From: Actinoplanes nipponensis
GTDB lineage: Bacteria > Actinomycetota > Actinomycetes > Mycobacteriales > Micromonosporaceae
DNA length: 64,000 nucleotides
Direction: 5' to 3'
Assembly: GCF_016862275.1 (NCBI RefSeq)
Contig: NZ_BOMQ01000045.1
Coordinates: 1-64,000 of the forward strand
Part shown: one piece after another, positions 38,771 through 47,944 of the stretch
Layout: each line of letters begins with the position of its first letter
Numbering within the stretch: the first letter of the stretch is position 1
Notes under the pieces: model-generated
Seen by the model: only the letters and a program-made list of their open reading frames with translations
Told to the model about the DNA's origin: nothing
The model's database searches: none
Translations under genes and position numbers: made by a program

Positions 38771-41700
38771 GGCAAAACGATAGTGGCCTCAGTCACGCCG
38801 CCTCCACCGCCACTCCCCCTTTCGCCGGCGACGAGCAGCCAGTCGACCAGGCGCGCGGCCGCCCGGCCCCCGCCCGCCGTCGCATGGTCACGCGCGAACG
38901 CCTCAGCGGCCGGCGCCCAGCCGGCGGTCGCCGCGCCGAGATCCCGCACCGCCGCGGCCACCTCCGCGGAGGTCCGCAGCAGCGGACCCGGGGCGGCCGC
39001 GGCGAGGTCGACGTTCAGACCCGGCGACGCCTCGAACTCCGCCAGGTCCGGCACGTAGAGCAGGGCCGGCCGGCCGGTGACCGCGAAGTCGGCCAGCAGC
39101 GCCGAATAGTCGGTGATCAGCCCGTCGGCCGCGAGCAGCAGTTCGGCCACCCGGGGATGGTCCGAGACGTCCCGGACGGCCGGCGCCAGGCTCAGCACGT
39201 CGTCGTCCAGGGCCGGGTGGCGGCGTACGAGCAGCACGTGGCCGGGCGGCAGGGCGGCGGCGACGGCCGGCAGGTCTAGCAGCTTGCCGGGGTCGCTCCA
39301 GCCGCGCTTGCGCAGATCCATCGGGCGGCGGGTGGGCGCGTACAGGACCAGGCGGGTGGCGGCGGGCAGGCCCAGGAGCCGGCACACCCCGGCCCGGGCG
39401 GTCTCGGCGTCCAGCGTGGTCAGCAGGTCGTTGGCCGGGCGCCCGTACTCCAGCACCGGGCCGTCGAAGCGCAGCTCGCGGCGCAGCACCGGGGTGGCCG
39501 AGGCGCCGGGTGAGGCCAGCGCGGTCCAGCGCGCCGCGTCGGCGTCGAGCCGGTCGATCAGGTCCTGGCCGAGCGGGTGGGCGACGGCCGTCGCGCCGAA
39601 CCGGGCGACCGGCCAGCCGCCGGCGAGCCGGAGCACGACCTGACCGGCGCGCGGCCGGAACCAGCGCGGCAGGTCGTCGTTGGTCACGATCCAGCGGCTG
39701 GTGGCCAGCGCCGCGGACCAGGCCTCGGTGCCGTAGGTGACCGGCTCGGCGCCGGGAGGCACGGTCCGGCCCCGCTCGGTCGTCCAGCGCGCCGGCGGGG
39801 CGTCCGGCCGGCCGCTCAGCTCGGCCAGCAGCGCGGCGGGATCATCGGCGAACCGGCGGCCCGGCGCGGCGTCGAAGAGCACCGCGTCGTCCAGGGCGGT
39901 CCGCTCGGCGTGCGGGCCGGGCCCGGCCGGCTCCGGCGCGGGCGCCTCGACGACCAGCACGGTCCGGTCGCTGCCGGCCGCCCGCAGCACGCTGCGCACC
40001 CCGTCGGCGGCCGTACCCCAGCTGGGCAGGCCGGCCGTGACGGCGCCGGCGAAGCCGAGCGCCACGGTCGTCGGGCGCCGCCTCCCGGCCGACCGGAACG
40101 TCAGGTCCCAGGTGCCCGCCACCAGCGGCAACGGTCCCGCGAGGCCGGGCCCGGCGGACGGGTCGACGACCACCTCCCAGCGGCCCCCGGTGACCCGCAG
40201 CGGCAGGCCGATGTCCTTGCGCCGGCCGCGCAGCCGCAGCAGCAGTTCCCCCTCGACGTCGGGTCCGTCGCCGCCGAGCACCAGGGCGCCGTCCCGGCGC
40301 CACACCGCGGAGGTCACCACCGGGCCGCGCGGCCGGGTGGCCACCGACACGTGTCCGGCCTCGGAGACGGCGATGAAGACCTCGTCGGTGCCGTACGCGG
40401 TGCGCAGCGGCTCGTACCCGTCGTCGGCGACGAGCTGGACCGCCCTGTCCCGGACCACGATGTCGACCCGGAAGTGCTGGGCGTACAGGCCGGTCGCGTG
40501 GTTGTCGTCGGTGACGTCGAGCGCCACGCCGGCCAACGGGAGGCGGGCGGTGAAGGCGAAGCCGTCCGGGACCGCGGTGACCTCGGCGGGTGCCCGGTGG
40601 GAGACCAGGCCGCGCGCCCGGCTCAGCTCGACCCGTACCGGCCCCTTCGGCCGCCGGCGCAGCCGGCCCACGAGCACCAGGTCGTCGCCGTCGCGGTGGC
40701 CGGCGGTCAGCCAGCCGTCCGACTTGCTGACCCGCAGCCGCAGCCGGCCCTTGGTGACGATCGGCGCGACCCAGACACCGGCGTCCACCCGGCGGCGGGG
40801 CAGCGGACCGGTCCAGTCGTCGGGCACCCGCAGCGCGGCCCGGCGCACGGTGATGCCACGGGCGGCGGCGACCGCGACCGTCCAGTTCCCGCTGCGCCAG
40901 ACCTTGCCGTTGCGCAGCGCCGCCGGATTCACCGACACGGCGAAACCCGCCGCCTGCTCGGCCGGGGTGGCTCCGGGATCGCGGTGGGCCCGCGCCCGCA
41001 GCGGGATCCGGCGCCGGCCGCCCTCGCTGGACAGCCAGAGCAGCCGCAGCGAGCCGAACCGGCGCGGGACGCCGCCGGGCACGTACGCGTGGCCGGTGAG
41101 CTCCAGCCGGTCACCGTGCCAGGCGAGGGTGCGGACGGCGGACTCCAGCCTCGGCCGCGGCGGCGCCTTCGGCCGGCGGAAGCCCCGGTCGATGAACTCG
41201 ACCAGATCGTCCATGCGGCCGTCGCGGACCAGTTGCCAGTGCCGGCGGACCGGGGCGGGCTGGCGGTCGACGGCGCCCGGGTCGAGCCCGGCCAGATAGC
41301 CGGTGGCCAGCTCCTGGAAGGTGCGGCGGAACTCCGGCGAGGCCGCCGGCAGGAACTTCAGGTACGTGCTGAGCTTGTCCCAGATCGCCTGTTCCTCGTA
41401 CTCCCGCAGCAGGTCGTCCCGGCCGGCCTCGCGCAGCAGCCGGCGGGTGAGGTCGACCGAGAAGAACCGGTCGACGAGGTTGCGCAGATCGTGCGTCGAC
41501 TGGGTGATCGAGCGGACCGCGCCCTCGCGGACCCGCCAGAAGTAGATCGGCTCCTTGACGACCGCGACGCTGCGGGCGAGGGCGTGCGCCGGCACGGTGA
41601 CCGGCACGTCCTCGAAGAGCCGGCCGACCGGGAACGAGAACCGGTGCGCGTCGTAGAAGTCGCGGCGGTACAGCTTGTTCCAGATGGTGCGGTCGCGCAG

Positions 41701-42165
41701 CAGCTCGGGGCGGCGGGACACGTGGGTGTCCAGGTCAGTGGTCACGATCGCCTTGTTGTGCGGCGCACCCCGGTACGTGCCGCGCGAGGAGTACCGCCGT
41801 ACCCCGCCGCTGGCGAAGTCCGCGCCACCCGCGAGGGCCTGCACCAGCAGCTCGTACGCGTGCGCGGCCAGCACGTCGTCGCTGTCCACGAAGGCGAGGT
41901 ACTCCCCCGTGGCCAGCGGCACGGCCACGTTGCGGGCGGCGCTGAGCCCGGCGTTGGCCTGCCGGACGAGCGTGAAGCGCGGGTCGGCGGCGGCGTACTC
42001 CGCGGCGATGTCCGCGCCGCCGTCGGTGCTGCCGTCATCGACCATCAGCACCTGCAGGTCGCGGTACGTCTGGGCGCGCAGCGAGTCCAGGCAGTCGCGC
42101 AGGAAGGGCGCCACGTTGTAGATCGGCACGACGACGCTGACCAGCCCCGGCACCAGCTCAGACAT
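38767..42165 (-). CDS. GT2 / TagF-like fusion glycosyltransferase with degenerate TagF motif
   Basis: A 1132-residue protein. About 8-235 is a GT2 (GT-A) domain: VSVVVPIYNVAPFLRDCLDSL, VDDGSTDGG, LSAARNVAV and the DxD region FVDSDD. About 340-800 is a long variable beta-rich region, and about 815-1115 is a CDP-glycerol glycerophosphotransferase-like domain ending ITDYSALLADFAVTGRPALLYVPDL. The catalytic HGTPLK motif of TagF is not conserved: near residue 843 the sequence is LRLAGGWPVARFG. The TagF half may therefore be inactive or altered. The start overlaps the preceding TagF-like gene by eight bases and the stop overlaps the GPP34 start, so it is the middle gene of a three-gene operon. Confidence 0.9.
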   Translation of the reverse strand: MSELVPGLVSVVVPIYNVAPFLRDCLDSLRAQTYRDLQVLMVDDGSTDGGADIAAEYAAADPRFTLVRQANAGLSAARNVAVPLATGEYLAFVDSDDVLAAHAYELLVQALAGGADFASGGVRRYSSRGTYRGAPHNKAIVTTDLDTHVSRRPELLRDRTIWNKLYRRDFYDAHRFSFPVGRLFEDVPVTVPAHALARSVAVVKEPIYFWRVREGAVRSITQSTHDLRNLVDRFFSVDLTRRLLREAGRDDLLREYEEQAIWDKLSTYLKFLPAASPEFRRTFQELATGYLAGLDPGAVDRQPAPVRRHWQLVRDGRMDDLVEFIDRGFRRPKAPPRPRLESAVRTLAWHGDRLELTGHAYVPGGVPRRFGSLRLLWLSSEGGRRRIPLRARAHRDPGATPAEQAAGFAVSVNPAALRNGKVWRSGNWTVAVAAARGITVRRAALRVPDDWTGPLPRRRVDAGVWVAPIVTKGRLRLRVSKSDGWLTAGHRDGDDLVLVGRLRRRPKGPVRVELSRARGLVSHRAPAEVTAVPDGFAFTARLPLAGVALDVTDDNHATGLYAQHFRVDIVVRDRAVQLVADDGYEPLRTAYGTDEVFIAVSEAGHVSVATRPRGPVVTSAVWRRDGALVLGGDGPDVEGELLLRLRGRRKDIGLPLRVTGGRWEVVVDPSAGPGLAGPLPLVAGTWDLTFRSAGRRRPTTVALGFAGAVTAGLPSWGTAADGVRSVLRAAGSDRTVLVVEAPAPEPAGPGPHAERTALDDAVLFDAAPGRRFADDPAALLAELSGRPDAPPARWTTERGRTVPPGAEPVTYGTEAWSAALATSRWIVTNDDLPRWFRPRAGQVVLRLAGGWPVARFGATAVAHPLGQDLIDRLDADAARWTALASPGASATPVLRRELRFDGPVLEYGRPANDLLTTLDAETARAGVCRLLGLPAATRLVLYAPTRRPMDLRKRGWSDPGKLLDLPAVAAALPPGHVLLVRRHPALDDDVLSLAPAVRDVSDHPRVAELLLAADGLITDYSALLADFAVTGRPALLYVPDLAEFEASPGLNVDLAAAAPGPLLRTSAEVAAAVRDLGAATAGWAPAAEAFARDHATAGGGRAAARLVDWLLVAGERGSGGGGGVTEATIVLP

Positions 42166-44248
42166 CGGCGAACACCCGCCGGACCACCCGTTCGGCGGCC
42201 CGGCCGTCCTCCAGGGCGCAGAAGCGCTCGCGGAACCGGGCGCGGGCCGCGGCGGCCTCGGCGCCGTCCACCTGGCCGGTGCGGAACGCGGCGACCAGCT
42301 CCTCGACCGTCCGGGCGAACGTGCCGGGATGCTCGGTGGCCAGGTCGAAGGTGACGCCGCGGACGGCCCGGTAGATCTCCCAGTCCGGCGCGAAGATGAC
42401 CAGCGGCCGGTCCAGCACCGCGTAGTCGAACATCACCGAGGAGAAGTCGGTGATCAGGACGTCGGCCGCCAGGTAGAGCGTCTCCACGGTGGGGAACGCG
42501 GACACGTCGGTGACCCGGGGGTGCCGGGGCGGGAAGCCGGCCAGGCCGTAGAAGTAGTGGCCGCGCAGCAGCACCCGGGTGTCCGGGCCGAGCGCCTCGG
42601 CCAGCGCGTCCACGTCGAGCACGGGGGTGAAGGCCGCGTGCCACTCGCGGTGGGTCGGGGCGTAGAGCACCACCCGCTCGCCCGGCGCCAGGCCCAGCTC
42701 GGCGCGGGCCGCCGCGACGTCCGCGGCGGTCGCCACGGCGAGCCGGTCGTTGCGCGGATAGCCGGTCTCCAGCGTCTCGCCGCGGATCGGGAACTGCCTG
42801 TCCCAGAGCAGCGTGGTGTGCCGGTTGGCGGTGATGCTGAAGTCCCACTTGGCGATGTTGCGGCGCATCCGCCCGGCGTCGAAGCCGACCGTGGACGCCG
42901 GGAACTTCGGCTGGTCCAGGCCCATGGTCTTGAGCGGGGTGCCGTGGTGGGTCTGCACGTGGACCGCGCCCGGCCGCTTGACCACCTCCGGCGGGAAGGT
43001 GGCGTTGTTGATCAGATACTTGGCGCGGGCGATGGTGCGGTAGTACGCCCGGCTGCCGGAGACGACGTGCTCGACGCCCCCGGGCAGCGGCCGGTGGCCC
43101 CGCTTGACCACCCAGACCCCACGGATGCCGGGGGCCAGCTCCCGGGCCTTCTCGTAGATGGCCGCCGGGTTGCAGGCGTAGCCGCGGTACCAGTACGCGG
43201 CGTAGACGGCCAGGCTCTCGTCGATCGGGCGGCGCAGCTGCCACCTGTAGTACCAGCGCAGGGCGGGCTTGCGCAGGCGGGCCCGGGCGGCCCGGGGCGC
43301 GTCGCGGACCGCCCGCACCAGGTTTCCGGCGCCGCGCCTCACCCGGAAGGCGGCGAACGAGCCGGCGGCGAGGGGGCCAGGCGGGCGCTCGCCGGGGGCG
43401 TGCCGGCGCGCCAGGCCGGACACCGCGGCGAACATCTCCCGGCGGGCGTCGCGGGGCATCCGGGCGTCGTCCTGCAGGATCGTCAGCAGCTCGGCGACCG
43501 CCCGGTCCAGCGCCCGGCGGCGCAGCGCGGGCGGGGCGGCGGTCACCACGGGCCGGCTCAGCGCGTCGTCGTACTGGGCGACCGCCTCGGCGTGCCGGGG
43601 TGACCGGGTGGTCCGGATCGAGCGGTCGCGGTCGAGGCGGCGGAGGTAGCAGGCCGGCTCGAACGTGGCCACGGAGGCGGCCTCGGCCAGCACCGCGTAC
43701 CCGAAGGCGACGTCCTCGTACCAGCCGGGCCGGAAGCGGATGCCCGCCCCGGTGAGGAACTGGCGGCGCACGACCAGCGTGCCCAGCGGGGGCGCCTCCC
43801 GGGTCAGCGCCTCGGCGCCGGTGGCCACCGACCGCGGCGTACGCCAGCCGGACACGGACCGGTCCCAGCGCTCGCGGGCGGCGCCGACCACGAGCACGTC
43901 GGGCTTCTCCTCGCGCAGTCGCGCCTCGATCGCGGCGAGCGCGCCGGGCACGATCCGGTCGTCGCCGTCGACGAACCAGACGTACTCGCCGGAGGCCCGG
44001 TCGAGTCCGGCGTTGCGGGCCGGGCCGGGACCGCCGTTGGCCGTGAGGTGCACCACGGTCAGCCGGTGGTCGCGCGCGGCCCGCTCGTCGAGCACCTCGC
44101 CACCGTGGTCCGGGGAGGCGTCGTCGACGCCGATCACCTCGGCGTCCACCGTCTGCTGGTCGAGCACCGATTCCAGTGCCTCGGCGAGATATCCCTGGAC
44201 GCCCCACGCGGGGACGACGACGCTGATCATGGTCATGGTCATGGTCAT
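42158..44248 (-). CDS. GT2 / CDP-glycerol glycerophosphotransferase (TagF-like) fusion
   Basis: A 696-residue protein with a GT2 domain (about 8-225: ISVVVPAWGVQGYLAEALESVL, GVDDASPD, GPARNAGLDRASGEYVWFVDGDD) and a TagF-like domain (about 340-690). The TagF domain has the intact motif VQTHHGTPLKTMG near 433, VLYAPTHREWH, LLRGHYFYGL, and LITDFSSVMFDYAVLDRPL. TagF enzymes add poly(glycerol-phosphate) for wall teichoic acid at the inner membrane face. The start region reads ATGACC three times then ATG ATC, so four in-frame ATGs are available and the exact start is uncertain. It is the first gene of the operon leading to GPP34. Confidence 0.93.
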   Translation of the reverse strand: MTMTMTMISVVVPAWGVQGYLAEALESVLDQQTVDAEVIGVDDASPDHGGEVLDERAARDHRLTVVHLTANGGPGPARNAGLDRASGEYVWFVDGDDRIVPGALAAIEARLREEKPDVLVVGAARERWDRSVSGWRTPRSVATGAEALTREAPPLGTLVVRRQFLTGAGIRFRPGWYEDVAFGYAVLAEAASVATFEPACYLRRLDRDRSIRTTRSPRHAEAVAQYDDALSRPVVTAAPPALRRRALDRAVAELLTILQDDARMPRDARREMFAAVSGLARRHAPGERPPGPLAAGSFAAFRVRRGAGNLVRAVRDAPRAARARLRKPALRWYYRWQLRRPIDESLAVYAAYWYRGYACNPAAIYEKARELAPGIRGVWVVKRGHRPLPGGVEHVVSGSRAYYRTIARAKYLINNATFPPEVVKRPGAVHVQTHHGTPLKTMGLDQPKFPASTVGFDAGRMRRNIAKWDFSITANRHTTLLWDRQFPIRGETLETGYPRNDRLAVATAADVAAARAELGLAPGERVVLYAPTHREWHAAFTPVLDVDALAEALGPDTRVLLRGHYFYGLAGFPPRHPRVTDVSAFPTVETLYLAADVLITDFSSVMFDYAVLDRPLVIFAPDWEIYRAVRGVTFDLATEHPGTFARTVEELVAAFRTGQVDGAEAAAARARFRERFCALEDGRAAERVVRRVFADV

Positions 44249-44368
44249 GGCGGGGCGCGGGCCGTCCTGCGAGCTCTCGGCGGGAAAACGCCCAGGTTAG
44301 CACCGCTGACGTGCCGGAATTGTTTCCCCCGTGTCGGCCGCGGGCCGGTCAGGGCCCACAATGCAGCG

Positions 44369-44902
44369 ATGGAACACACCGACAATGACAGCAGCCGGCC
44401 GCCGTTCGTCCATCCCTCCGCGGACGTGGAGGAGGGCGCCACGCTCGGTGCCGGGACGAAGGTCTGGCACCTCGCGCACGTCCGCTCGTCCGCCGTGGTC
44501 GGCGACGACTGCGTGATCGGGCGCAACGTCTACCTGGACGCGAACGCCGTGGTGGGCAGCCGCGTCAAGATCCAGAACAACGTCTCGGTCTACCAGGGCG
44601 TGACGATCGAGGACGAGGTGTTCGTCGGGCCGTGCGCGGTCTTCACCAACGACCTGCGCCCGCGGGCCCAGAACCCGGACTGGAAGATCACCCCGACGCT
44701 GGTCCGGCGCGGCGCCTCGATCGGCGCCAACGCGACGCTGATCTGCGGCATCGAGGTCGGCGAGTACGCGATGATCGCGGCCGGCTCGGTCGTCACCAAG
44801 GACGTGCCGCCGTACCAGCTGGTGGCCGGCAACCCGGCCCGGCCGCGGGGCTGGGTGGACGAGAGCGGCGAGATCGTCAGCCGCGAGGCCGAGCGCCCCT
44901 GA
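44369..44902 (+). CDS. wbpD: UDP-2-acetamido-3-amino-glucuronate N-acetyltransferase (WbpD/WlbB-like)
   Basis: A 177-residue left-handed beta-helix acyltransferase. Hexapeptide-type repeats run from VHPSADVEEGATLGAGTKVWH to about 150, with NNVSVYQGVTIEDEVFVGPCAVFTND and GASIGANATLICGIEVGEYAMIAAGSVVTKDV. The C-terminal VAGNPARPRGWVDESGE is typical of WbpD/WlbB. It would acetylate the 3-amino group in UDP-ManNAc3NAcA synthesis. Homologues of the other four enzymes of that pathway are nearby: dehydrogenase 44942, epimerase 51732, oxidoreductase 56599, aminotransferase 57603. ATG 44369 has CACAAT six bases upstream and no Shine-Dalgarno sequence. Confidence 0.9.
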   Translation: MEHTDNDSSRPPFVHPSADVEEGATLGAGTKVWHLAHVRSSAVVGDDCVIGRNVYLDANAVVGSRVKIQNNVSVYQGVTIEDEVFVGPCAVFTNDLRPRAQNPDWKITPTLVRRGASIGANATLICGIEVGEYAMIAAGSVVTKDVPPYQLVAGNPARPRGWVDESGEIVSREAERP

Positions 44903-44939
44903 CCGGTCCCCGGGGCGGCCGTGGCCGCCCCGGGACCGG
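44903..44939. terminator. Long hairpin terminator between wbpD-like and wbpA-like genes
   Basis: CCGGTCCC(C)GGGGCGGCC and GGCCGCCCCGGGACCGG pair over 17 bp with one bulged C and a GT loop. It starts at the wbpD stop and ends 2 bp before the convergent wbpA stop, so it probably acts for both genes. Confidence 0.75.
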
Positions 44940-44941
44940 CG

Positions 44942-46225
44942 TCAGCCGCCGATGACGATCCGGCGGATCCCCGCCAGGCGCTCCGGGTCGGTGGTGCGGC
45001 GACCGTCGACCAGCACCGTGACGCCGGGCAGGTCCGCGGCGGTCAGGCTGCGGTACTCGGCGTGGTCGGCCTGCACGACCGCCGCGCCCAGCTCCTCGCC
45101 GTTCCACGGCGGCAGGCCCAGGGCGGTCAGCTCGGCCGCGGAGTACATCGGGTCGGACACGTACGGCTTGGCGCCCCGGCGGCGCAGCTCCTCCACGGCC
45201 GGGAAGACGCCGGAGAACGCCGTCTCCTTGACCCCGCCCCGGTAGGCGGCGCCGAGCACCAGCACGCCCACCCCGGTCAGGTCGCCGACCGCGGCGGCGA
45301 GCAGGTCCACCGCGTACGCCGGCATCGCCGCGTTGGCCTCGCGGGCCGAGCGGACCACCGTCGCCGACGGGTCGTTCCACAGGTACAGCCGCGGGTAGAC
45401 CGGGATGCAGTGCCCGCCGACGGCGATGCCCGGCCGGTGGATGTGGCTGTACGGCTGGGTGTTGCAGGCGTCGATGACCAGGTTGACGTCGACGTCGATG
45501 GTGTCGGCGTACCGGGCGAACTGGTTGGCCAGCCCGATGTTGACGTCCCGGTAGGTGGTCTCGGCCAGCTTGGCCAGCTCGGCGGCCTCGGCCGAGCCCA
45601 GGTCCCAGACGCCGTTCGGGCGGCTCAGGTCGGGGCGGTCGTCGAAGTCGAGCACGGCCTCGTAGAACTCGACGCCCCGCTGGGCCGACGCGGCGTCGAC
45701 GCCGCCGACCAGCTTGGGGTACTTGCGCAGGTCGGCGAAGACCCGGCCGGTGAGCACCCGCTCGGGGCTGAAGACCAGGTGGAAGTCGCGCCCGGCGACC
45801 AGGCCGGAGCCCTCCTCCAGCAGCGGCGCCCAGCGGGTGCGGGTGGTGCCGACCGGCAGCGTGGTCTCGTAGCTGACCAGGGTGCCCGGCCGCAGGCCGC
45901 GGGCGATGTCGCGGGTGGCCGACTCCATCCAGCCGAAGTCGGGGACGCCCTCGGCGTCGACGAACAGCGGCACCACCACGACGACGGCTTCCGCCTCGGC
46001 GACCGCGGCGGCGGTGTCGGTGGTGGCGGTCAGCAGGCCGGCGTTGACCGCCTGCTTGAGCTTGACGTCGAGGTCGGCCTCGCCCGGGAAGGGCACCAGG
46101 CCGTCGTTGACGGTGCGCACCGTCGGCTCGGAGACGTCCGCACCGATCACGGTGTGCCCCTTGGACGCGAACTGGACGGCGAGCGGCAGCCCGATCTTGC
46201 CCAGGGCGACGACACAGATCTTCAT
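44942..46225 (-). CDS. wbpA: UDP-N-acetyl-sugar 6-dehydrogenase (WbpA/WecC family)
   Basis: A 427-residue NAD-dependent UDP-sugar dehydrogenase. The N-terminal Rossmann domain begins MKICVVALGKIGLPLAVQF; VVVPLFVDAEGVPDF, SYETTLPVGTTRT, SPERVLTGRV and KLAETTYRDVNIGLANQFA follow. The catalytic Cys lies in AVGGHCIPVYP, and VLVLGAAYRGGVKETAFS in the C-terminal domain. It would oxidise UDP-GlcNAc (or UDP-ManNAc) to the uronic acid. With WbpB, E, D and I homologues present, the UDP-GlcNAc 6-dehydrogenase role is favoured. ATG 46225 is chosen over 46237 because GGAGG lies directly against 46237 and so can only serve the later ATG. Confidence 0.92.
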   Translation of the reverse strand: MKICVVALGKIGLPLAVQFASKGHTVIGADVSEPTVRTVNDGLVPFPGEADLDVKLKQAVNAGLLTATTDTAAAVAEAEAVVVVVPLFVDAEGVPDFGWMESATRDIARGLRPGTLVSYETTLPVGTTRTRWAPLLEEGSGLVAGRDFHLVFSPERVLTGRVFADLRKYPKLVGGVDAASAQRGVEFYEAVLDFDDRPDLSRPNGVWDLGSAEAAELAKLAETTYRDVNIGLANQFARYADTIDVDVNLVIDACNTQPYSHIHRPGIAVGGHCIPVYPRLYLWNDPSATVVRSAREANAAMPAYAVDLLAAAVGDLTGVGVLVLGAAYRGGVKETAFSGVFPAVEELRRRGAKPYVSDPMYSAAELTALGLPPWNGEELGAAVVQADHAEYRSLTAADLPGVTVLVDGRRTTDPERLAGIRRIVIGG

Positions 46226-46252
46226 GCTGGGGTACATCCTCCTTGGCGCGGG

Positions 46253-47827
46253 TCAGCGCTTGGGGCGAAGCCGGCGCGCGAGACGGCCGGCGATCCGGCG
46301 GGGGGTGACGATGGTGCTCACGACGTGCAACCTGGCGTTCTCGTCGAGCTCAGCACCCACGAGGTGGAAACGAAGGCCACGCCGATGGAGGATACGCGCT
46401 GCCGACGAGAGGTCGAAGGCGGTCACCGGAAGACTGTGCGACTCGCCGCGGGTGCTCCAGGTGAACCGGACCCGCCGGCGCTGGCGCGGCTTGCGCTGAC
46501 CGGCCACGAGATCGTCGACCGCCAGGTAGCCCAGCACCCGGGTGCCGCCGTCGGTGTCGTTGGCCGACTCGGTGAGCGCGGCCGGGCAGTCGCCCGCCGA
46601 CACCTGCGGCGCCGGCTCGTCGCCGCGGTGCAGGTTGGGCAGCGAGGTGTGCCAGCCGACCAGCAGGGCGCGCCGGCCGTCCGGGGTACGCCCCCAGCGC
46701 ACGCTGGCCGGCCCGGTCTGGTGGACCAGCTGCCGCACGTGCGAGGTGGCGTCGAACCACTCGTCGGGGAAGCCGCGGGCCGGGTCCCGGAAGCCGGGGA
46801 AGTTCAGGTAGTACCGGTCGTCCTCGGCCACCACCGGGGTCAGCCCGTGCTCGGCGTAGTGCTTCGCGACCGCCAGCAGGTCGGGCACGGTGCCGTACTG
46901 GGCGATGCTGAGCGGGATCCGGTGCCGCACGTCCAGGGCGGCCCGGATCTCCTCGCTCAGATAGGTGTCGGCGAGCTTGCGGACCCCCTCGGTCACCCGC
47001 AGCTGTTCCTCGTGGTCGGCCTCGAGGAAGCGCTTGCCGAGCAGCTTGCCCAGCTCCCAGGTGAAGTGCCGGCGCAGCACCGCGTCGCGCGCCTGCGGGT
47101 CGGTGATGACGTCCGCGACGGTGTCCATGATCAGCGCCGCGTCCTGCACGAAGCCGGACAGCGAGGTGCGGTACGTGATGTTGCTGGAGTCCGTCCGGCG
47201 CACGGCGTAGTAGTACTCGTAGTCCGCCCGGACCGCGATCCGCCGGGCCACCATCACCGCGCGGATGGTGAACGGCTGGTCACTGCCCGACCGCAGCTCC
47301 TCCGGATACCGGATGTGGTGCTCCTCCAGCAGCGAGCGGCGGAACAGCTTGGTGTTCGACAGCGCCCAGGGCAGCGCGGAGTTGGTCAGCGTGATGTCGT
47401 CGCGGTTGCCCGGCGCGAACACGGCCTGGCTGACCACCCGGCCGCCCGCGCCGACCAGCCGGCCCAGCACGATGTCGGCGTCCAGGTCGTCGGCCGCGGC
47501 GACCAGCCGTTGCAGCGCCTCGGCGCCGAGGTAGTCGTCGGCGCCGACGAAGAAGACGTACCGGCCGGTGGCCAGCTCCAGGGCCCGGTTGCTGGGGCCC
47601 GCCGGGCCGCCGGAATTCTCCTGGTGCAGCACCTTGAACGTGCCCGGGTGCCGGGCCGCCCAGCGGTCCAGCTCGGCGCCGCTGCCGTCGGTGGAGCCGT
47701 CGTCGACCGCGATGATCTCCAGCCGGTCCACCCCGATGCTCTGGTCGACGAGCGAGCGCAGGCACTCCGTCAGGTACGGCATCGTGTTGTACACGGCCAC
47801 CACAACGCTGACGTCGGGCCCACCCAC
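46253..47827 (-). CDS. GT2 glycosyltransferase, TarS-like (wall teichoic acid type)
   Basis: A glycosyltransferase of about 524 residues. The GT-A domain (about 1-240) has DVSVVVAVYNTMPYLTECL, VDDGSTDGS, NSGGPAGPSNRALELATGRY and FVGADDYLG, followed by SNTKLFRRSLLEEHHIRYPEEL and SGSDQPFTIRAVMVARRI. From memory this order of blocks matches TarS-type enzymes that attach GlcNAc to poly(ribitol- or glycerol-phosphate). A C-terminal region of about 150 residues ends in a basic tail (ARRLRPKR). GTG 47827 is preferred to GTG 47845 because GGGGAGG lies six bases upstream of it. It is 27 bp upstream of wbpA on the same strand. Confidence 0.88.
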   Translation of the reverse strand: MGGPDVSVVVAVYNTMPYLTECLRSLVDQSIGVDRLEIIAVDDGSTDGSGAELDRWAARHPGTFKVLHQENSGGPAGPSNRALELATGRYVFFVGADDYLGAEALQRLVAAADDLDADIVLGRLVGAGGRVVSQAVFAPGNRDDITLTNSALPWALSNTKLFRRSLLEEHHIRYPEELRSGSDQPFTIRAVMVARRIAVRADYEYYYAVRRTDSSNITYRTSLSGFVQDAALIMDTVADVITDPQARDAVLRRHFTWELGKLLGKRFLEADHEEQLRVTEGVRKLADTYLSEEIRAALDVRHRIPLSIAQYGTVPDLLAVAKHYAEHGLTPVVAEDDRYYLNFPGFRDPARGFPDEWFDATSHVRQLVHQTGPASVRWGRTPDGRRALLVGWHTSLPNLHRGDEPAPQVSAGDCPAALTESANDTDGGTRVLGYLAVDDLVAGQRKPRQRRRVRFTWSTRGESHSLPVTAFDLSSAARILHRRGLRFHLVGAELDENARLHVVSTIVTPRRIAGRLARRLRPKR

Positions 47828-47944
47828 TACGCGCCTCCCCGGCACCTCAAGTCTGAAAGACGACGGGAGTCTATGACACCCCCGCTCGCCCGTACCGCTG
47901 GAACGTCGCCGCTAAGGAGGCGTTTCCTGCATTATGCCGACCGG

